DNA of 64,000 nucleotides from JBDSSS01 sp963764195. Lineage in GTDB: Bacteria > Actinomycetota > Actinomycetes > Actinomycetales > Dermatophilaceae. Below, one piece after another: positions 8,638-17,070 of this stretch. The position numbers and the translations under genes were made by a program. The stretch spans positions 1 to 64,000 of the forward strand of contig CAVXRG010000005.1 in NCBI GenBank assembly GCA_963764195.1, read 5' to 3'. Numbering within the stretch: position 1 is the first letter of the stretch; each line of letters opens with the position of its first letter. The notes beneath the pieces were generated by a model. It had not been told where the DNA came from. It did not search any database and saw only the letters and a program-made list of their open reading frames with translations.

Positions 8638-8895
8638 ATGGAGACACGGACGCGGCCCGGCTGGTACTACGTGGGCGAGGGGCAGCTGGAGTTCCACGAC
8701 GAGGACGGCTGGACGGGTGACACCCTCCTCGCGGAGGACATCCGCGGCCACGACTGGCCGCCGCCGGCCCCCTCCGCGGCCCAGCCGGTCGTCGCACCGG
8801 TCGCCGAGACCCGGGCACCGAAGGCGTCACGCCTCTCGCTGACGCGGCTGCTGCGCCGCTCGGCCCCGCGACCCGAGGGTCGCCACTCCCGCTGA
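8638..8895 (+). CDS. small DUF2510-like protein
   Basis: 85 residues from the ATG at 8638, preceded by a G-rich ribosome site (TGGGGGGT). The N-terminal motif PGWYYVGEGQLEFHDEDGWTG resembles the DUF2510 pattern (PGWYPDP...R.WDG..WT) found near membrane or secreted proteins in actinobacteria. The rest is a Pro/Ala linker and a basic tail (LSLTRLLRRSAPRPEGRHSR) with no membrane segment. An upstream in-frame TTG at 8581 could add 19 residues but has a poor ribosome site. Function is unknown. It is followed by a long hairpin-rich tract. Confidence 0.65.
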   Translation: METRTRPGWYYVGEGQLEFHDEDGWTGDTLLAEDIRGHDWPPPAPSAAQPVVAPVAETRAPKASRLSLTRLLRRSAPRPEGRHSR

Positions 8896-8946
8896 GGGAG
8901 CCACTGAGCCTCGCCGAACCGGTTCCGGGGGGAACGGCGGCGAGAA

Positions 8947-9058
8947 GGCGGTGGGGACCGCCTGGGGGGAGCACAACGGCGGTGGGGACCGCCTGGGGGG
9001 AGCACAACGGCGGTGGGGACCGCCTGGGGGGAGCACAACGGCGGTGGGGACCGCCTGG
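8947..9058. repeat. 31-bp tandem repeat, 3.6 copies, each with a hairpin
   Basis: Three identical 31-base units begin at 8947, 8978 and 9009, followed by a 19-base partial unit at 9040. Each unit opens with GGCGGT-GGGG-ACCGCC, a six-base-pair stem with a GGGG loop, so the tract can form four equal hairpins in a row. There are no intervening spacers. It lies between two plus-strand genes. Confidence 0.9.
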
Positions 9059-9065
9059 CAAGAAG

Positions 9066-9154
9066 CTGTGGTTGGGGGGCCACAGTGCGAGGGAACGCCC
9101 GGGGGGTCGGGCGTTCCCACCGACCCCAGCGCCCGGTTTCGCCGGGCGCTGGGG
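9066..9154 (+). terminator. three consecutive strong hairpins, terminator-like
   Basis: Directly after the tandem repeat come three further hairpins. One is CTGTGG/CCACAG (9066-9085), the next GGGAACGCCC/GGGCGTTCCC (9091-9118), and the last a 13-base-pair stem CCCCAGCGCCCGG with loop TTTCG (9124-9154). None has a clear T tract, as is common in high-GC actinobacteria. They lie 50 bases before the next gene, so they could end transcription from the small upstream gene or control entry into the membrane-protein gene. Confidence 0.6.
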
Positions 9155-9204
9155 GCCGGCCGCTCATACACTCGCCCGTGTCGTTGGCGGGGGAGGGGCA
9201 TCCG

Positions 9205-11442
9205 GTGGTGGGTTCGAGCGCGAACCGTGGGCTTCGCCTGCGCGCTGCGGCGGACCGCGTTGCGGGACCCGTCGTCACGGCCGTGCTCAGCACCCTCGCG
9301 ATGGCACAGGCGCTGCGCCTGTGGGACTGGCGACCAGGGACGCCACTCGGTCTGCTCGGCGACGCGCCGTGGACAGCGACACTGATCCGCACCTACCTCG
9401 ACCAGGGGGCCTACGCGAACAACCCGCTCTTCGGCGCGCCCTTCAGCCTCAACACCGGCTGGGCGTCGACGGGGGACGACGCCCACATCTGGATCCTGTC
9501 GGCCCTGGGCGGACTCACCTCCGACCCGTTCACGGTCATGGGGTGGTACTTCTTCCTCTGCTTCCCGTTGTCGGCCCTCGCGATGTACTGGCTGTGCCGC
9601 CGGCACGGCGTGATCCGGCCGGCGGCCGTCGCGCTCGGGGTGCTCTTCTCCGTCGTTCCCGGTCACCAGGAACGCTTCGCGCACCTCTTCCTCGCCGCCT
9701 ACTGGGCCGTGCCGTATGCCGTTCACGTCATCATCGAGACCGCGCAAGGTCGCAGCGTGCTGGGCCGGGGAACGCCGGATCGCGGCGGCCGTCCGGCCGT
9801 CGGGAGGCGCCACGTCTTCGCTGCGGGCGCGATGCTCGTCCTCCTCGGTCTCGGTGACGTCTACTACGTCGCCTTCACCCTGTTGCTCGCGGTCGTGGTG
9901 CTGCTGCTTCGCCAGGTCCTCCGGTGCGACCTACGGGAGCTGGTGCGGCTGTCGCTGCCCCTCGTCGCCATCGCGGTGCCGACGCTGGTGAGCCTGTGGT
10001 TCGCCCGGTCGCGAGCGAAGCAGGACGAGGTGACGGGAGGGATGGCCTTCGGGCGAACCGTGGCCGACTCCGACCGGTGGTCGGGCCGCATCCTCGACCT
10101 GATCCTGCCGTGGGACGGTCATCGGGTCCCCTTCCTTGGCAGCCTCAGCGACGCGTACAACCTGGTGACCGACTCCTTCGGCGAGACTTCCGCGCTGGGG
10201 GTCATCGCCCTCATCGGGGTCGTGGGGCTGCTCGCCGTCGCCGGCTCCGCCGCCCTGACGAAGCGGCGCCTGCGCCCGGAGGGCCTGCTGGCCGCCCTGG
10301 TGGTGTCGCTCGTCGTCATCATCGGCTTCTACACCAAGGGCGGACTGGGGTCGTGGTTCGCCCTCTTCGTCACCCCGCAGATCCGCACGTGGTCACGGCT
10401 CTTCCTCTTCATCGCCGTGATCGGGCTGCTCGCCGTCGGCCTCTGGCTCAGCCGGGTGGGGACGAGGCGCCGCACGCGGCCGCTGTCGCTCGTCCTCGCC
10501 GCACTCGTCCTCGTCGTCGGGGTCTGGGACCAGACCAACCCCGGCCGAGCCCCCGACTACGTCGCCCTGCGCGCCGAGCTCGGTGACCTGAGGACGTTTG
10601 ACGACTCGGTCCGGGCCACCCTCGGCTCCGGGTGCACCATCTTCACCCTGCCCGTCGTCCAGTTCCCCGAGGTCGACGACGCGAGCGTCGCCCAGTTCCT
10701 CAGCCTCGGCCTCGCCTCGGACGACCTCCGGTGGAGCTTCGGGGCGATCAAGGGGACGGCCCAGGCCGACTGGCAGCTCGCCCTCACGTCGAGGGACGCC
10801 GGGCGCCTGCTCGACGACCTCTCCGCGGTGGGGTTCTGCGGGGTCGTCCTCCACGACAGCATCGTGACGACGTCGCCGGCGCTCGCGGCGGGGATCGCTC
10901 AGCAGCTTGGTGAGCCGATCGCCACGAGCGCGGGCGGCACCTTCACGGCATACGACCTGCGGGCCCGCCGCGACGCGCTGGCAGCGCGGCTCGGGCCGGT
11001 CGACCTGCCGAGGCGGCGCGAGGAGGTGCTCCGGCCGATCGTGGTGGCGCTGCAGGGGGTGTGGCGGGAGGATGCCGTGTCGCCCACCCGGTTCCCGCTC
11101 GGGCCGAAGCCGTCGCTCCAGCTGAGCAACCTGTCCGGGAGGACGCAGTCCCTGCGGCTCGAGGTGTCGCTCGGCGGCGCCCGGCAGGGGGTCCGGACCG
11201 TCACCCTGGACGGTCTCGGACGGACGTCGGTCCCCGCCGACGTCGCCGCCGGCGGAGCTGGTCAGGCGGTGCTGACGGTGGAGGTGCCTCCGGGCCGGTC
11301 GGCGGTGAAGGTCGTCGTACAGCCCGATGATCCGGGCCTGGCGGCCTACGCGCGCCGGGCCGACCTGCCCTTCGTCGTGGACGTGTCGGCCGTCCTCGAG
11401 GGGTCGGGCACCAACGTCGGGGTCAGCCTCCCGCCGCCGTGA
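9205..11442 (+). CDS. large polytopic membrane protein, GT-C/YfhO-like
   Basis: 745 residues from a GTG at 9205, chosen because GGAGG lies eight bases upstream; other GTGs are at 9178 and 9208. About 12 membrane segments fill residues 15-450. The first extracytoplasmic loop contains GDAPWTATLIRTYLDQGAYANNPLFGAPF, and a GDDAH motif follows. The C-terminal 290 residues are a soluble, probably extracytoplasmic domain. The layout resembles GT-C lipid-linked sugar transferases and YfhO-like proteins, but I do not recognise a specific family. Its last 20 bases overlap the end of the convergent gene at 11423. With the two genes that follow it forms a membrane-glycosyltransferase-like cluster, perhaps for a cell-surface glycan or lipid. 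Confidence 0.7.
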   Translation: MVGSSANRGLRLRAAADRVAGPVVTAVLSTLAMAQALRLWDWRPGTPLGLLGDAPWTATLIRTYLDQGAYANNPLFGAPFSLNTGWASTGDDAHIWILSALGGLTSDPFTVMGWYFFLCFPLSALAMYWLCRRHGVIRPAAVALGVLFSVVPGHQERFAHLFLAAYWAVPYAVHVIIETAQGRSVLGRGTPDRGGRPAVGRRHVFAAGAMLVLLGLGDVYYVAFTLLLAVVVLLLRQVLRCDLRELVRLSLPLVAIAVPTLVSLWFARSRAKQDEVTGGMAFGRTVADSDRWSGRILDLILPWDGHRVPFLGSLSDAYNLVTDSFGETSALGVIALIGVVGLLAVAGSAALTKRRLRPEGLLAALVVSLVVIIGFYTKGGLGSWFALFVTPQIRTWSRLFLFIAVIGLLAVGLWLSRVGTRRRTRPLSLVLAALVLVVGVWDQTNPGRAPDYVALRAELGDLRTFDDSVRATLGSGCTIFTLPVVQFPEVDDASVAQFLSLGLASDDLRWSFGAIKGTAQADWQLALTSRDAGRLLDDLSAVGFCGVVLHDSIVTTSPALAAGIAQQLGEPIATSAGGTFTAYDLRARRDALAARLGPVDLPRRREEVLRPIVVALQGVWREDAVSPTRFPLGPKPSLQLSNLSGRTQSLRLEVSLGGARQGVRTVTLDGLGRTSVPADVAAGGAGQAVLTVEVPPGRSAVKVVVQPDDPGLAAYARRADLPFVVDVSAVLEGSGTNVGVSLPPP

Positions 11443-12811
11443 CCCGGCGCTCCATGATCTGGTAGCCACCCACCGACCGCGTCGTGGCGAACCCGGCGGA
11501 GGTGGCCAGCGCGGCGGAGGGCGACCCGGGCAGGGCCACGACGACGTCGGCCTCGGCGAGCGCCCAGCTCGTGGGGGGACCCTCGCCGCCGAGGAAGTCG
11601 AGGAAGGCAGCCTGGTCGGCCCGCGAGAAGGCATCGATCGGGTTGCTCGCCCACACGCGCACCCCGTGGGCCGCAAGCGTCTCGGCGAGGGGCTCCACCG
11701 CGAGGACCGTCCGACCCACGGTCTCGCCCGCGAGGGTCGCGGCGACGGCCTCGTCCCTGCCGAGGACGTCGCTCCTCGAGGCGATGATCCCGCCGCAGAG
11801 CACGCACGCGAGGGCGACCGTTGCGATGGCGAGGCGTCGCGACGGGGCGGTCGCGGATGGCGCCGCGGCGGCGGTGGAGGGGGAGCGGGTCGCACCCCGC
11901 GCTGCGAGGGGGGCGACGAGCAGCAGCAGCCAGATGCCGTGCCTCGAGGCGGTCGCGGTGCCGACCGCCAGCCCGGCCACGGCGGCATACTCCCAGAGCG
12001 GCAGCCGTCGACGCAGCGCGGCGCCGACGAGGACGACGGCGGCGAGGACGAGCAGGACGTCGAACGGACTGCTGGGGCTCGGCGGCGCCCAGAGGTCGGT
12101 GCCCCGGGCCGCGGCCTCGTTGGACAGGACGCTGACGTAGTACGTGCCCGTCCCGAGGAGTCCGGGCGTGACCCACACGGCCGCGAGGGTCGCGAGGCCG
12201 ACGGCGACCGCGACGACCGGCTCGGTGCGGAGCCTCGAGAAGAGCAGGTAGCACCCGATGACCGCGATTCCCACGAGGACGGCGCCGTGGAGGTTCCCCC
12301 AGATCGCCGTGAGGGGGACGACGAGCCAGATCCCACGCGACGGCCTCCGCTGCTGTCTGCGCAGGACGAGCAGCACCATGACGAACGGCACGAGCGAGAG
12401 CAGCTGCGCCCGCACGATGCCGAAGGACGGGAGGGCGCCGAGGCCGACGATCAGCACGACGAGGGCGGTGGCCCCGGAGGATGCCCCGAGACGGCGGGCG
12501 CCGAGGGCGGTGAGGAGCAGCGTCACCCCCACCACGACGAGCTGGGCGACGACGAGGCCTATCGGTCCGGCGAGGTGGACGGCGGCGAGGACGAGCTCGC
12601 CGAGCACCGGCACGTTGACCCACCCGGAGCTGTCGGCGGCGGCGAAGGGGATCCCGTGGGGGATGCTCCGCTGTCCGGCGATCGTGTCGCCCATCGCGAC
12701 GAGCCACAGTGTGTCCGCCCCGATGACGGCCGTGGCGGAGAGCAGGGCCAGGTAGGGGACCAGGACGGCGGGCAGCCACAGGTGCGAGGGGAGACCGGGC
12801 CGCGTGCTCAT
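11423..12811 (-). CDS. polytopic membrane protein, GT-C-like
   Basis: 462 residues with about nine or ten membrane segments and a C-terminal hydrophilic domain of roughly 120 residues (from about 345). An early loop contains GADTLWLVAMGDTIAGQRSIPHGIPFAA, whose acidic residue sits where GT-C enzymes keep the catalytic Asp. The motif AIWGNLHGAVLVGIAVIG resembles loops of actinobacterial hypothetical transferases. Substrate is unknown. The gene lies 12 bases after the GT87-like gene, so the two are probably cotranscribed. The 3' end overlaps the convergent 9205-11442 gene by 20 bases. Confidence 0.65.
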   Translation of the reverse strand: MSTRPGLPSHLWLPAVLVPYLALLSATAVIGADTLWLVAMGDTIAGQRSIPHGIPFAAADSSGWVNVPVLGELVLAAVHLAGPIGLVVAQLVVVGVTLLLTALGARRLGASSGATALVVLIVGLGALPSFGIVRAQLLSLVPFVMVLLVLRRQQRRPSRGIWLVVPLTAIWGNLHGAVLVGIAVIGCYLLFSRLRTEPVVAVAVGLATLAAVWVTPGLLGTGTYYVSVLSNEAAARGTDLWAPPSPSSPFDVLLVLAAVVLVGAALRRRLPLWEYAAVAGLAVGTATASRHGIWLLLLVAPLAARGATRSPSTAAAAPSATAPSRRLAIATVALACVLCGGIIASRSDVLGRDEAVAATLAGETVGRTVLAVEPLAETLAAHGVRVWASNPIDAFSRADQAAFLDFLGGEGPPTSWALAEADVVVALPGSPSAALATSAGFATTRSVGGYQIMERRVTAAGG

Positions 12812-12823
12812 CGCGGCGGCCCC

Positions 12824-14038
12824 TCACCCAGGACGGCCGGCTCGCCGGGACGCGAGCAGGAGGGGGAGGCAGAGCAGGGCAAGGGTGAGGGCGGCCCACG
12901 GGGCGCCGACGATCGAGGCGGGCCAGTCCAGATCGCCGACGAGCACGTGAACGGGGGCCGCGGCCCAGAGCAGGACGTTGGTGGCGACCAGCAGCGCGCG
13001 GGTCGGGGGCGTCCACGCGTGGCGAGCGAGAGCAAGGACGAGCGGCGCCGTGGTGACGAGGTCGTAGACGAGGAGGTGCGGCGACGCGAGGACGGCCACG
13101 CCAGTGGCCAGTCCCCAGGTCAGCACCGGCCGCCCGAGGGTACGGCGGAAGGCCCGCACTGCGGGCACGCACAACATCAGCCCGACCAGCACGAGGACGA
13201 GCTGCCAGGTCTGGCCCCAGTCAGGTGTCAGCACGGTGAGCAGGGCGGAGACGCTCACGGCCTTCCAGGCGAACGCCTGCTGGACGGACTCGGAGTACTC
13301 GGGCGAGGTGATCAGGGCGACCCAGTTCCGTACACCGTCGGGTCCGACCACGGCGAGGGAGACGAGCGCGAGCGCGAGCGCGGTCGCAATGAAGGCGCCC
13401 AGCGTCCGTCCGCGGCGCTGGGCGAGAAGCACGAGGGGGACGACGAAGGTGAGCTGGGGCTTCATCAGCCCCAGCGCCAGCACGACCCCGGCCACAGCGT
13501 CACGCCCTGCGTCGAGCAGGCGGATGCCACAGGCGAGCGCGAGCAGCACGAAGCTGCTGTCCTGGCCGACGAGGACCACCTGGAGGACCGGGTAGGACGC
13601 GGCGGCGACGAGGACGGTCAATCTCCAGTCCCGGGTCAGCACATCGGGGGCGAAGGGGCGCAGCAGTGCGAACGAGAGGGTGAGGGCCCCGATCGACAGG
13701 AGCGTCCACACGACTCCGGCCAGCGGGTAGGGCAGCGCCCCGAGGGGAGCGATGGCCAGCGCGACGAAGGGTGGGGAGACGAACCACGAGGAGCGGGCTG
13801 TCGCCGTCGCGACCTGCTGGACCCGGGCCTGGGCGGCGAGGTCGTAGAGCTCGGCGGCCCGGCCCTCGATGAGGAGCCGGCCGGCGGACCACCGGGCGGC
13901 GAAGTCGGCCAACGGGACTTGGTCGGGGACCATCAGCCAAGACGTCACCATCGCGCTGACGAAGACCGTGGCGCCGACGATCGACCACAAGCGGACCCGG
14001 CGGCGCGTCACCACCGCCTCGGTGGCGTGCTCACCCAT
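12824..14038 (-). CDS. GT87 (DUF2029) family mannosyltransferase-like membrane protein
   Basis: 404 residues with about ten membrane segments. Features of the GT87/DUF2029 family (PimE-like polyprenyl-phosphate-mannose-dependent alpha-mannosyltransferases) are a first-loop acidic site (QVPLADFAARWSAGRLLIEG), VGQDSSFVLLALACGIRLL, GVVLALGLMKPQLTFVVPLVLL and ASPHLLVYDLV. It should transfer a sugar from a polyprenyl-phosphate donor on the outer face of the membrane. The acceptor cannot be told. It is transcribed away from flp, with a 222-base shared upstream region, and leads the membrane-protein pair 14038 to 11423. Confidence 0.8.
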   Translation of the reverse strand: MGEHATEAVVTRRRVRLWSIVGATVFVSAMVTSWLMVPDQVPLADFAARWSAGRLLIEGRAAELYDLAAQARVQQVATATARSSWFVSPPFVALAIAPLGALPYPLAGVVWTLLSIGALTLSFALLRPFAPDVLTRDWRLTVLVAAASYPVLQVVLVGQDSSFVLLALACGIRLLDAGRDAVAGVVLALGLMKPQLTFVVPLVLLAQRRGRTLGAFIATALALALVSLAVVGPDGVRNWVALITSPEYSESVQQAFAWKAVSVSALLTVLTPDWGQTWQLVLVLVGLMLCVPAVRAFRRTLGRPVLTWGLATGVAVLASPHLLVYDLVTTAPLVLALARHAWTPPTRALLVATNVLLWAAAPVHVLVGDLDWPASIVGAPWAALTLALLCLPLLLASRRAGRPG

Positions 14039-14141
14039 GTCCCACCCCGATCAGCGCGGCCACCTCGTCGCGCCTGCCCGAGGATGGCCCAGGCAGGGTG
14101 GTGTCTCGCGAATCTTGCATCGTATGCTGCCCGTTTCAAGA

Positions 14142-14170
14142 CCAAAATGCGGACATGACGTAAATTTTGG
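14142..14170. promoter_or_regulatory. AT-rich inverted repeat upstream of flp
   Basis: CCAAAAT (14142-14148) and ATTTTGG (14164-14170) face each other across 15 bases in the AT-rich gap between the divergent GT87-like gene and flp. This is a candidate operator or promoter element about 90 bases before the pilin start. Confidence 0.35.
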
Positions 14171-14260
14171 GTATTTTCCGGACAGTTTAGGCATGAATGA
14201 CCTACCGTCTGCGATGTGGGGGTGCACATCGGGTGGGCCCGCGAACCGTAAGGAACTCTC

Positions 14261-14428
14261 ATGACCAAGCTCGTCGCCAAGCTCCAGGCCCGTCAGTCCG
14301 ACAAGGGCGCGACCGCCGTCGAGTACGGCCTCATGGTGGCCCTCATCGCCATCGTCATCATCGTCGCCGTCTCCGCCCTGGGAACCAACCTCAGCTCGCT
14401 CTTCGACAGCGCTGCGACGTCGGTCTGA
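14261..14428 (+). CDS. flp: Flp/Fap-type pilin (Tad locus 1)
   Basis: 55 residues, too short to be found by a length cut-off. The ATG follows an AAGGA ribosome site. The sequence carries a class III prepilin signal, a basic hydrophilic leader ending DKG and then ATAVEYGLMVALIAIVIIVAVSALG. Cleavage after Gly17 would place Glu at +5 and Tyr at +6, as in Flp pilins. The short hydrophilic tail ends SLFDSAATSV. It is the major subunit of the Tad pilus encoded by the genes to 22.5 kb and sits just before a strong hairpin. That arrangement would allow it to be made in excess over the assembly genes. No prepilin peptidase gene is in the window. Confidence 0.92.
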   Translation: MTKLVAKLQARQSDKGATAVEYGLMVALIAIVIIVAVSALGTNLSSLFDSAATSV

Positions 14429-14438
14429 GCGCACGCCC

Positions 14439-14478
14439 GCTGGGTGTGCGTGCGTAGGGGTGCGCGCGCACACCCAGC
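14439..14478 (+). terminator. hairpin after flp
   Basis: GCTGGGTGTGCG (from 14439) pairs with CGCACACCCAGC (to 14478), a long G/C-rich stem 10 bases after the flp stop. There is no clear T tract. It probably stabilises or partly terminates the flp transcript before tadE. Confidence 0.65.
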
Positions 14479-14569
14479 CTCTGCTGCCCCGCCCATAACA
14501 AGCGTCGGGGCGGTGCCATCACCATCGAGGTGACGCTGTACCAGGAACGCTTGGGTGGGAGAGGGTGAA

Positions 14570-15006
14570 GTGCCAGGTCGTGTTCGCGCTGACCGCGCGA
14601 CGAGGGGGCGGGGCGATGACCGCGGTGCGGCCGCGGTCGAGTTCGCGCTGCTCCTGCCGGTCGTCTTCCTCATCATCGCCGGCATCGTCGACTTCGGGAC
14701 CGTCTTCTTCACGAAGATCGAGCTGACCAACGCGGCCCGAGAGGGGGCCCGCGCCGCCGTCGTCACGGGCACCTCGGTCGCCAACGTCCAGGCCAGGGCC
14801 ACTCGCGGCAGCCCCGGGGTGAACGGCTCTCGCTGCATCCCGGCCCCGTCCGTATGCCCAGTGCCGGCTGCCGGAACCGCCGACGGTAGCTCGTCGAGGC
14901 TCCTGCGGGTTGGCGGCTGCTCAAGCCGGCCCTCAACCTGTTCGGCGCCGGTAGCGTGCTTCCACCGAAACTCACCGCAAAGGCGGTGATGAAGTGCGGC
15001 GGATAG
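14570..15006 (+). CDS. TadE-like minor pilin (Tad locus 1), frame break
   Basis: It starts at a GTG with GGAGAGGG just upstream. The N-terminal part reads DRGAAAVEFALLLPVVFLIIAGIVDFGTVFF, the TadE signature with a class III-type leader and one membrane helix, then the conserved LTNAAREGARAAVV. The family-like C-terminus (WRLLKPALNLFGAGSVLP, stop at 15004-15006) is in another frame, so at least one base is gained or lost between about 14820 and 14912. Read through, the product is about 145 residues, normal for TadE. Either the assembly has an indel here or the gene is inactive. It anchors or assembles the Flp pilus in the membrane. Confidence 0.75.
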
Positions 15007-16269
15007 TCGGGCTCCCGACCTCAGCCGTCGCGACCGGGAACGCGGAGCGGTGGCGACGCTCTTCGCCGTCCTCATCGGTGGCGGTGTCATGATCGGCATG
15101 CTCTCGCTCACGGTCGACATGGGTTCGGTGTGGCTCGAGCGCCGGGAGCTGCAGAACAGTGCGGACGCGGCCTCCATGGCCCTGGCCTCGATCTGCGCCA
15201 AGAAGGCCAGCGGCTGCGACCCCACGACGACGCCGCCGCTGCTCGCTCCGCTCGTCAACGGCAACGCCGGGACCGACCAGCAGTCGCAGAGCGCGACCCG
15301 GGGCGACACGACCAACGGCCAGTGCGCCCGGACGCCCACGGGCCTCAGCTTCCCCAACATGCCGACCTGCTCGTCGGTCGGCACCGACGCCTCCATCTCC
15401 TCGCTCACGAACTGCCCACCGCTGCCCACGTGGCTGCAAGGGGGCCGGCGCCGCCATCCCCTACGTCGAGTACTACGTCGCTGACGAAGTCGAACGGGAC
15501 CCGGTTCCTGCCCAAGACCTTCTCCCGGGCCCTGGCCGGCGGCGGTCCCGACGTGTCCGTCTCCGCGTGCTCCCGATCTGCATGGGGACCCCCGGCGAGT
15601 ACGAGGGGACCGGCCTGCCGCTCACCTTCTCGATCTGCGAGTTCCGCTACTACGTCGCGGAGGAGGGCTCGATCGCCGCGCCCCCGGGTCCGAACGGCTA
15701 CGGGTCCGGAGTGGGACAGACCCCGCTGCCGACCGGCGACAAGGAGAAGGTCGTCTACTTCAAGGCCAAGAAGTCGAGCGGGGAGCCGCGGAGCTGTCGC
15801 GTCCACAACGTCGACTTCCCGGGGGCCTTCGGCTGGGTCTCCGGGACTAACTGTCAGGCCACGCGTAGCGACGGGCGACTGGCTCGACACCGACACGGGC
15901 AACTCGGCGCCCAACGCCTGCAAGTCGACCTTGGACAACATGGCCGGACAGATGTCTCAGCGTCCCCATCTTCGACTGCATCCAAGGCGGCTTCGCTGCC
16001 GACGCAGCCCGTCTCGAGCCTCGACTGCGGCGCGACCGCCAACGGCACCAAGGCGTGGTATCACGTCGCCGGCTGGGCCAGCTTCTACGTCAGCGGGCTT
16101 CGTTTTCCCGAGCCAATCGGCCTCGAGCCCCTATCTCGGCGTGCCGTGCAGCAACAGCGAGACCTGCCTCAGCGGATGGTTCGTCAGCGGCGAGCTCAAC
16201 GCGACATCGATCGTCCCCTCAACCCCGGACACCGACTTCGGCACCTACACCGTTCTCCCCGCAGGCTGA
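14994..16269 (+). pseudogene. TadG-like Flp pilus protein with many frame breaks
   Basis: The N-terminal residues RRDRERGAVATLFAVLIGGGVMIGMLSLTVDMGSVWLERRELQNSADAA (second frame from about 15020) are a TadG/DUF2134-type Flp-associated protein. They form one membrane helix and an Asp/Ser-rich start of a large exported domain. Protein-like sequence then jumps between frames near 15025, 15440, 15480, 15575, 15870, 15960 and 16015-16100, ending in the first frame at PDTDFGTYTVLPAG. Cys-rich segments (CDPTTTPP, CSNSETCLSG) suggest disulfides in the exported domain. At least seven breaks in 1.2 kb is far above the rest of the window, so this is either a decaying gene or a locally poor consensus. 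Flanking Tad genes are mostly intact. Confidence 0.7.
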
Positions 16270-16290
16270 GCAGAAGGACCTCCACCACTC

Positions 16291-17070
16291 ATGAGCAGAC
16301 GCATCATCGCCGTCCTCGTCTCGGTCATCCTCGCCATCTCCGGCGCGGTGCTCGTGGTCATGTACGCGCGCAACGCCGACGCCCGGGCCATCGCGGCGGC
16401 GCAGCCGACGACGGTCTGGGTCACCGACCTGACCGTTCCCGCCGGGACGACCCTCAAGGACGCGCAGCGCGACAACCTCATCGTCGAGACCCGGGTGGCT
16501 GCCGCGGCGCTCCCCGCCGGGGCGCTGCAGACCATCGACGCCGACAACAACTCCCTGCTCGCTCTGACGGACATCCAGGCGGGGGAGTACCTGCTCGCCG
16601 GCCGATTCGGGACGACACCGGTCGGTGCCAAGGCGATCGAGGTGCCGGCGGGCATGCTCGCGGTATCGGTCGAGCTGACGGATCCCGCACGGGTCGGCAA
16701 GTTCGTGACCCCCGGCTCGCACATCGCCGTCTACCAGTCCTACAAGCTCATCTCGCTCGCGGACACCCCGCAGGCCAAGATCATCAACGACAAGGACATC
16801 AAGGGCACCTCCATCCTCCTCGACGACCTGCTCGTCATCGGGATCGGGGAGACCCCCCTCGCGGCGCCGGTCAAGGCGACGGACGGGACCGACGGGACCC
16901 AGGCGGCGCCGAGCTTCCTCGTCACCGTCGCGGTCGCCCCGAAGGACGCCCCGACGCTCGTCCACGGGATCAACAACCGCGTGCTGTATGCCGCTCTGCG
17001 CGGGCCGGACGTGAAGATCGATCCCAAGCTCGAGATCACCGACCTCACGGCCCGGGTGAACACGCCATGA
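16291..17070 (+). CDS. cpaB: Flp pilus assembly protein CpaB (RcpC)
   Basis: 259 residues. An N-terminal membrane anchor (residues 5-25) is followed by an SAF domain (VWVTDLTVPAGTTLKDAQRDNL; SLLALTDIQAGEYLLAGRF) and the RcpC/CpaB C-terminal region with GMLAVSVELTDPARVGKFVTPGSHIAVY. It is a periplasm-side or wall-side assembly factor of Tad pili. The stop overlaps the cpaE start (ATGA). The reading frame is intact, in contrast to the gene just upstream. A linker at about 193-203 is rich in Asp, Gly and Thr. Confidence 0.9.
   Translation: MSRRIIAVLVSVILAISGAVLVVMYARNADARAIAAAQPTTVWVTDLTVPAGTTLKDAQRDNLIVETRVAAAALPAGALQTIDADNNSLLALTDIQAGEYLLAGRFGTTPVGAKAIEVPAGMLAVSVELTDPARVGKFVTPGSHIAVYQSYKLISLADTPQAKIINDKDIKGTSILLDDLLVIGIGETPLAAPVKATDGTDGTQAAPSFLVTVAVAPKDAPTLVHGINNRVLYAALRGPDVKIDPKLEITDLTARVNTP

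Noticed and set aside
8947..9058. Possible CRISPR array (31-bp direct repeats)
   Set aside because: Units are directly abutting with no spacers and no cas genes are nearby; it is a plain tandem repeat.
11327..14158. Very long plus-strand open frame opposite the membrane-protein pair
   Set aside because: Low-complexity Gly/Glu/Arg/His sequence typical of antisense frames in high-GC DNA; the minus-strand genes have proper membrane proteins.
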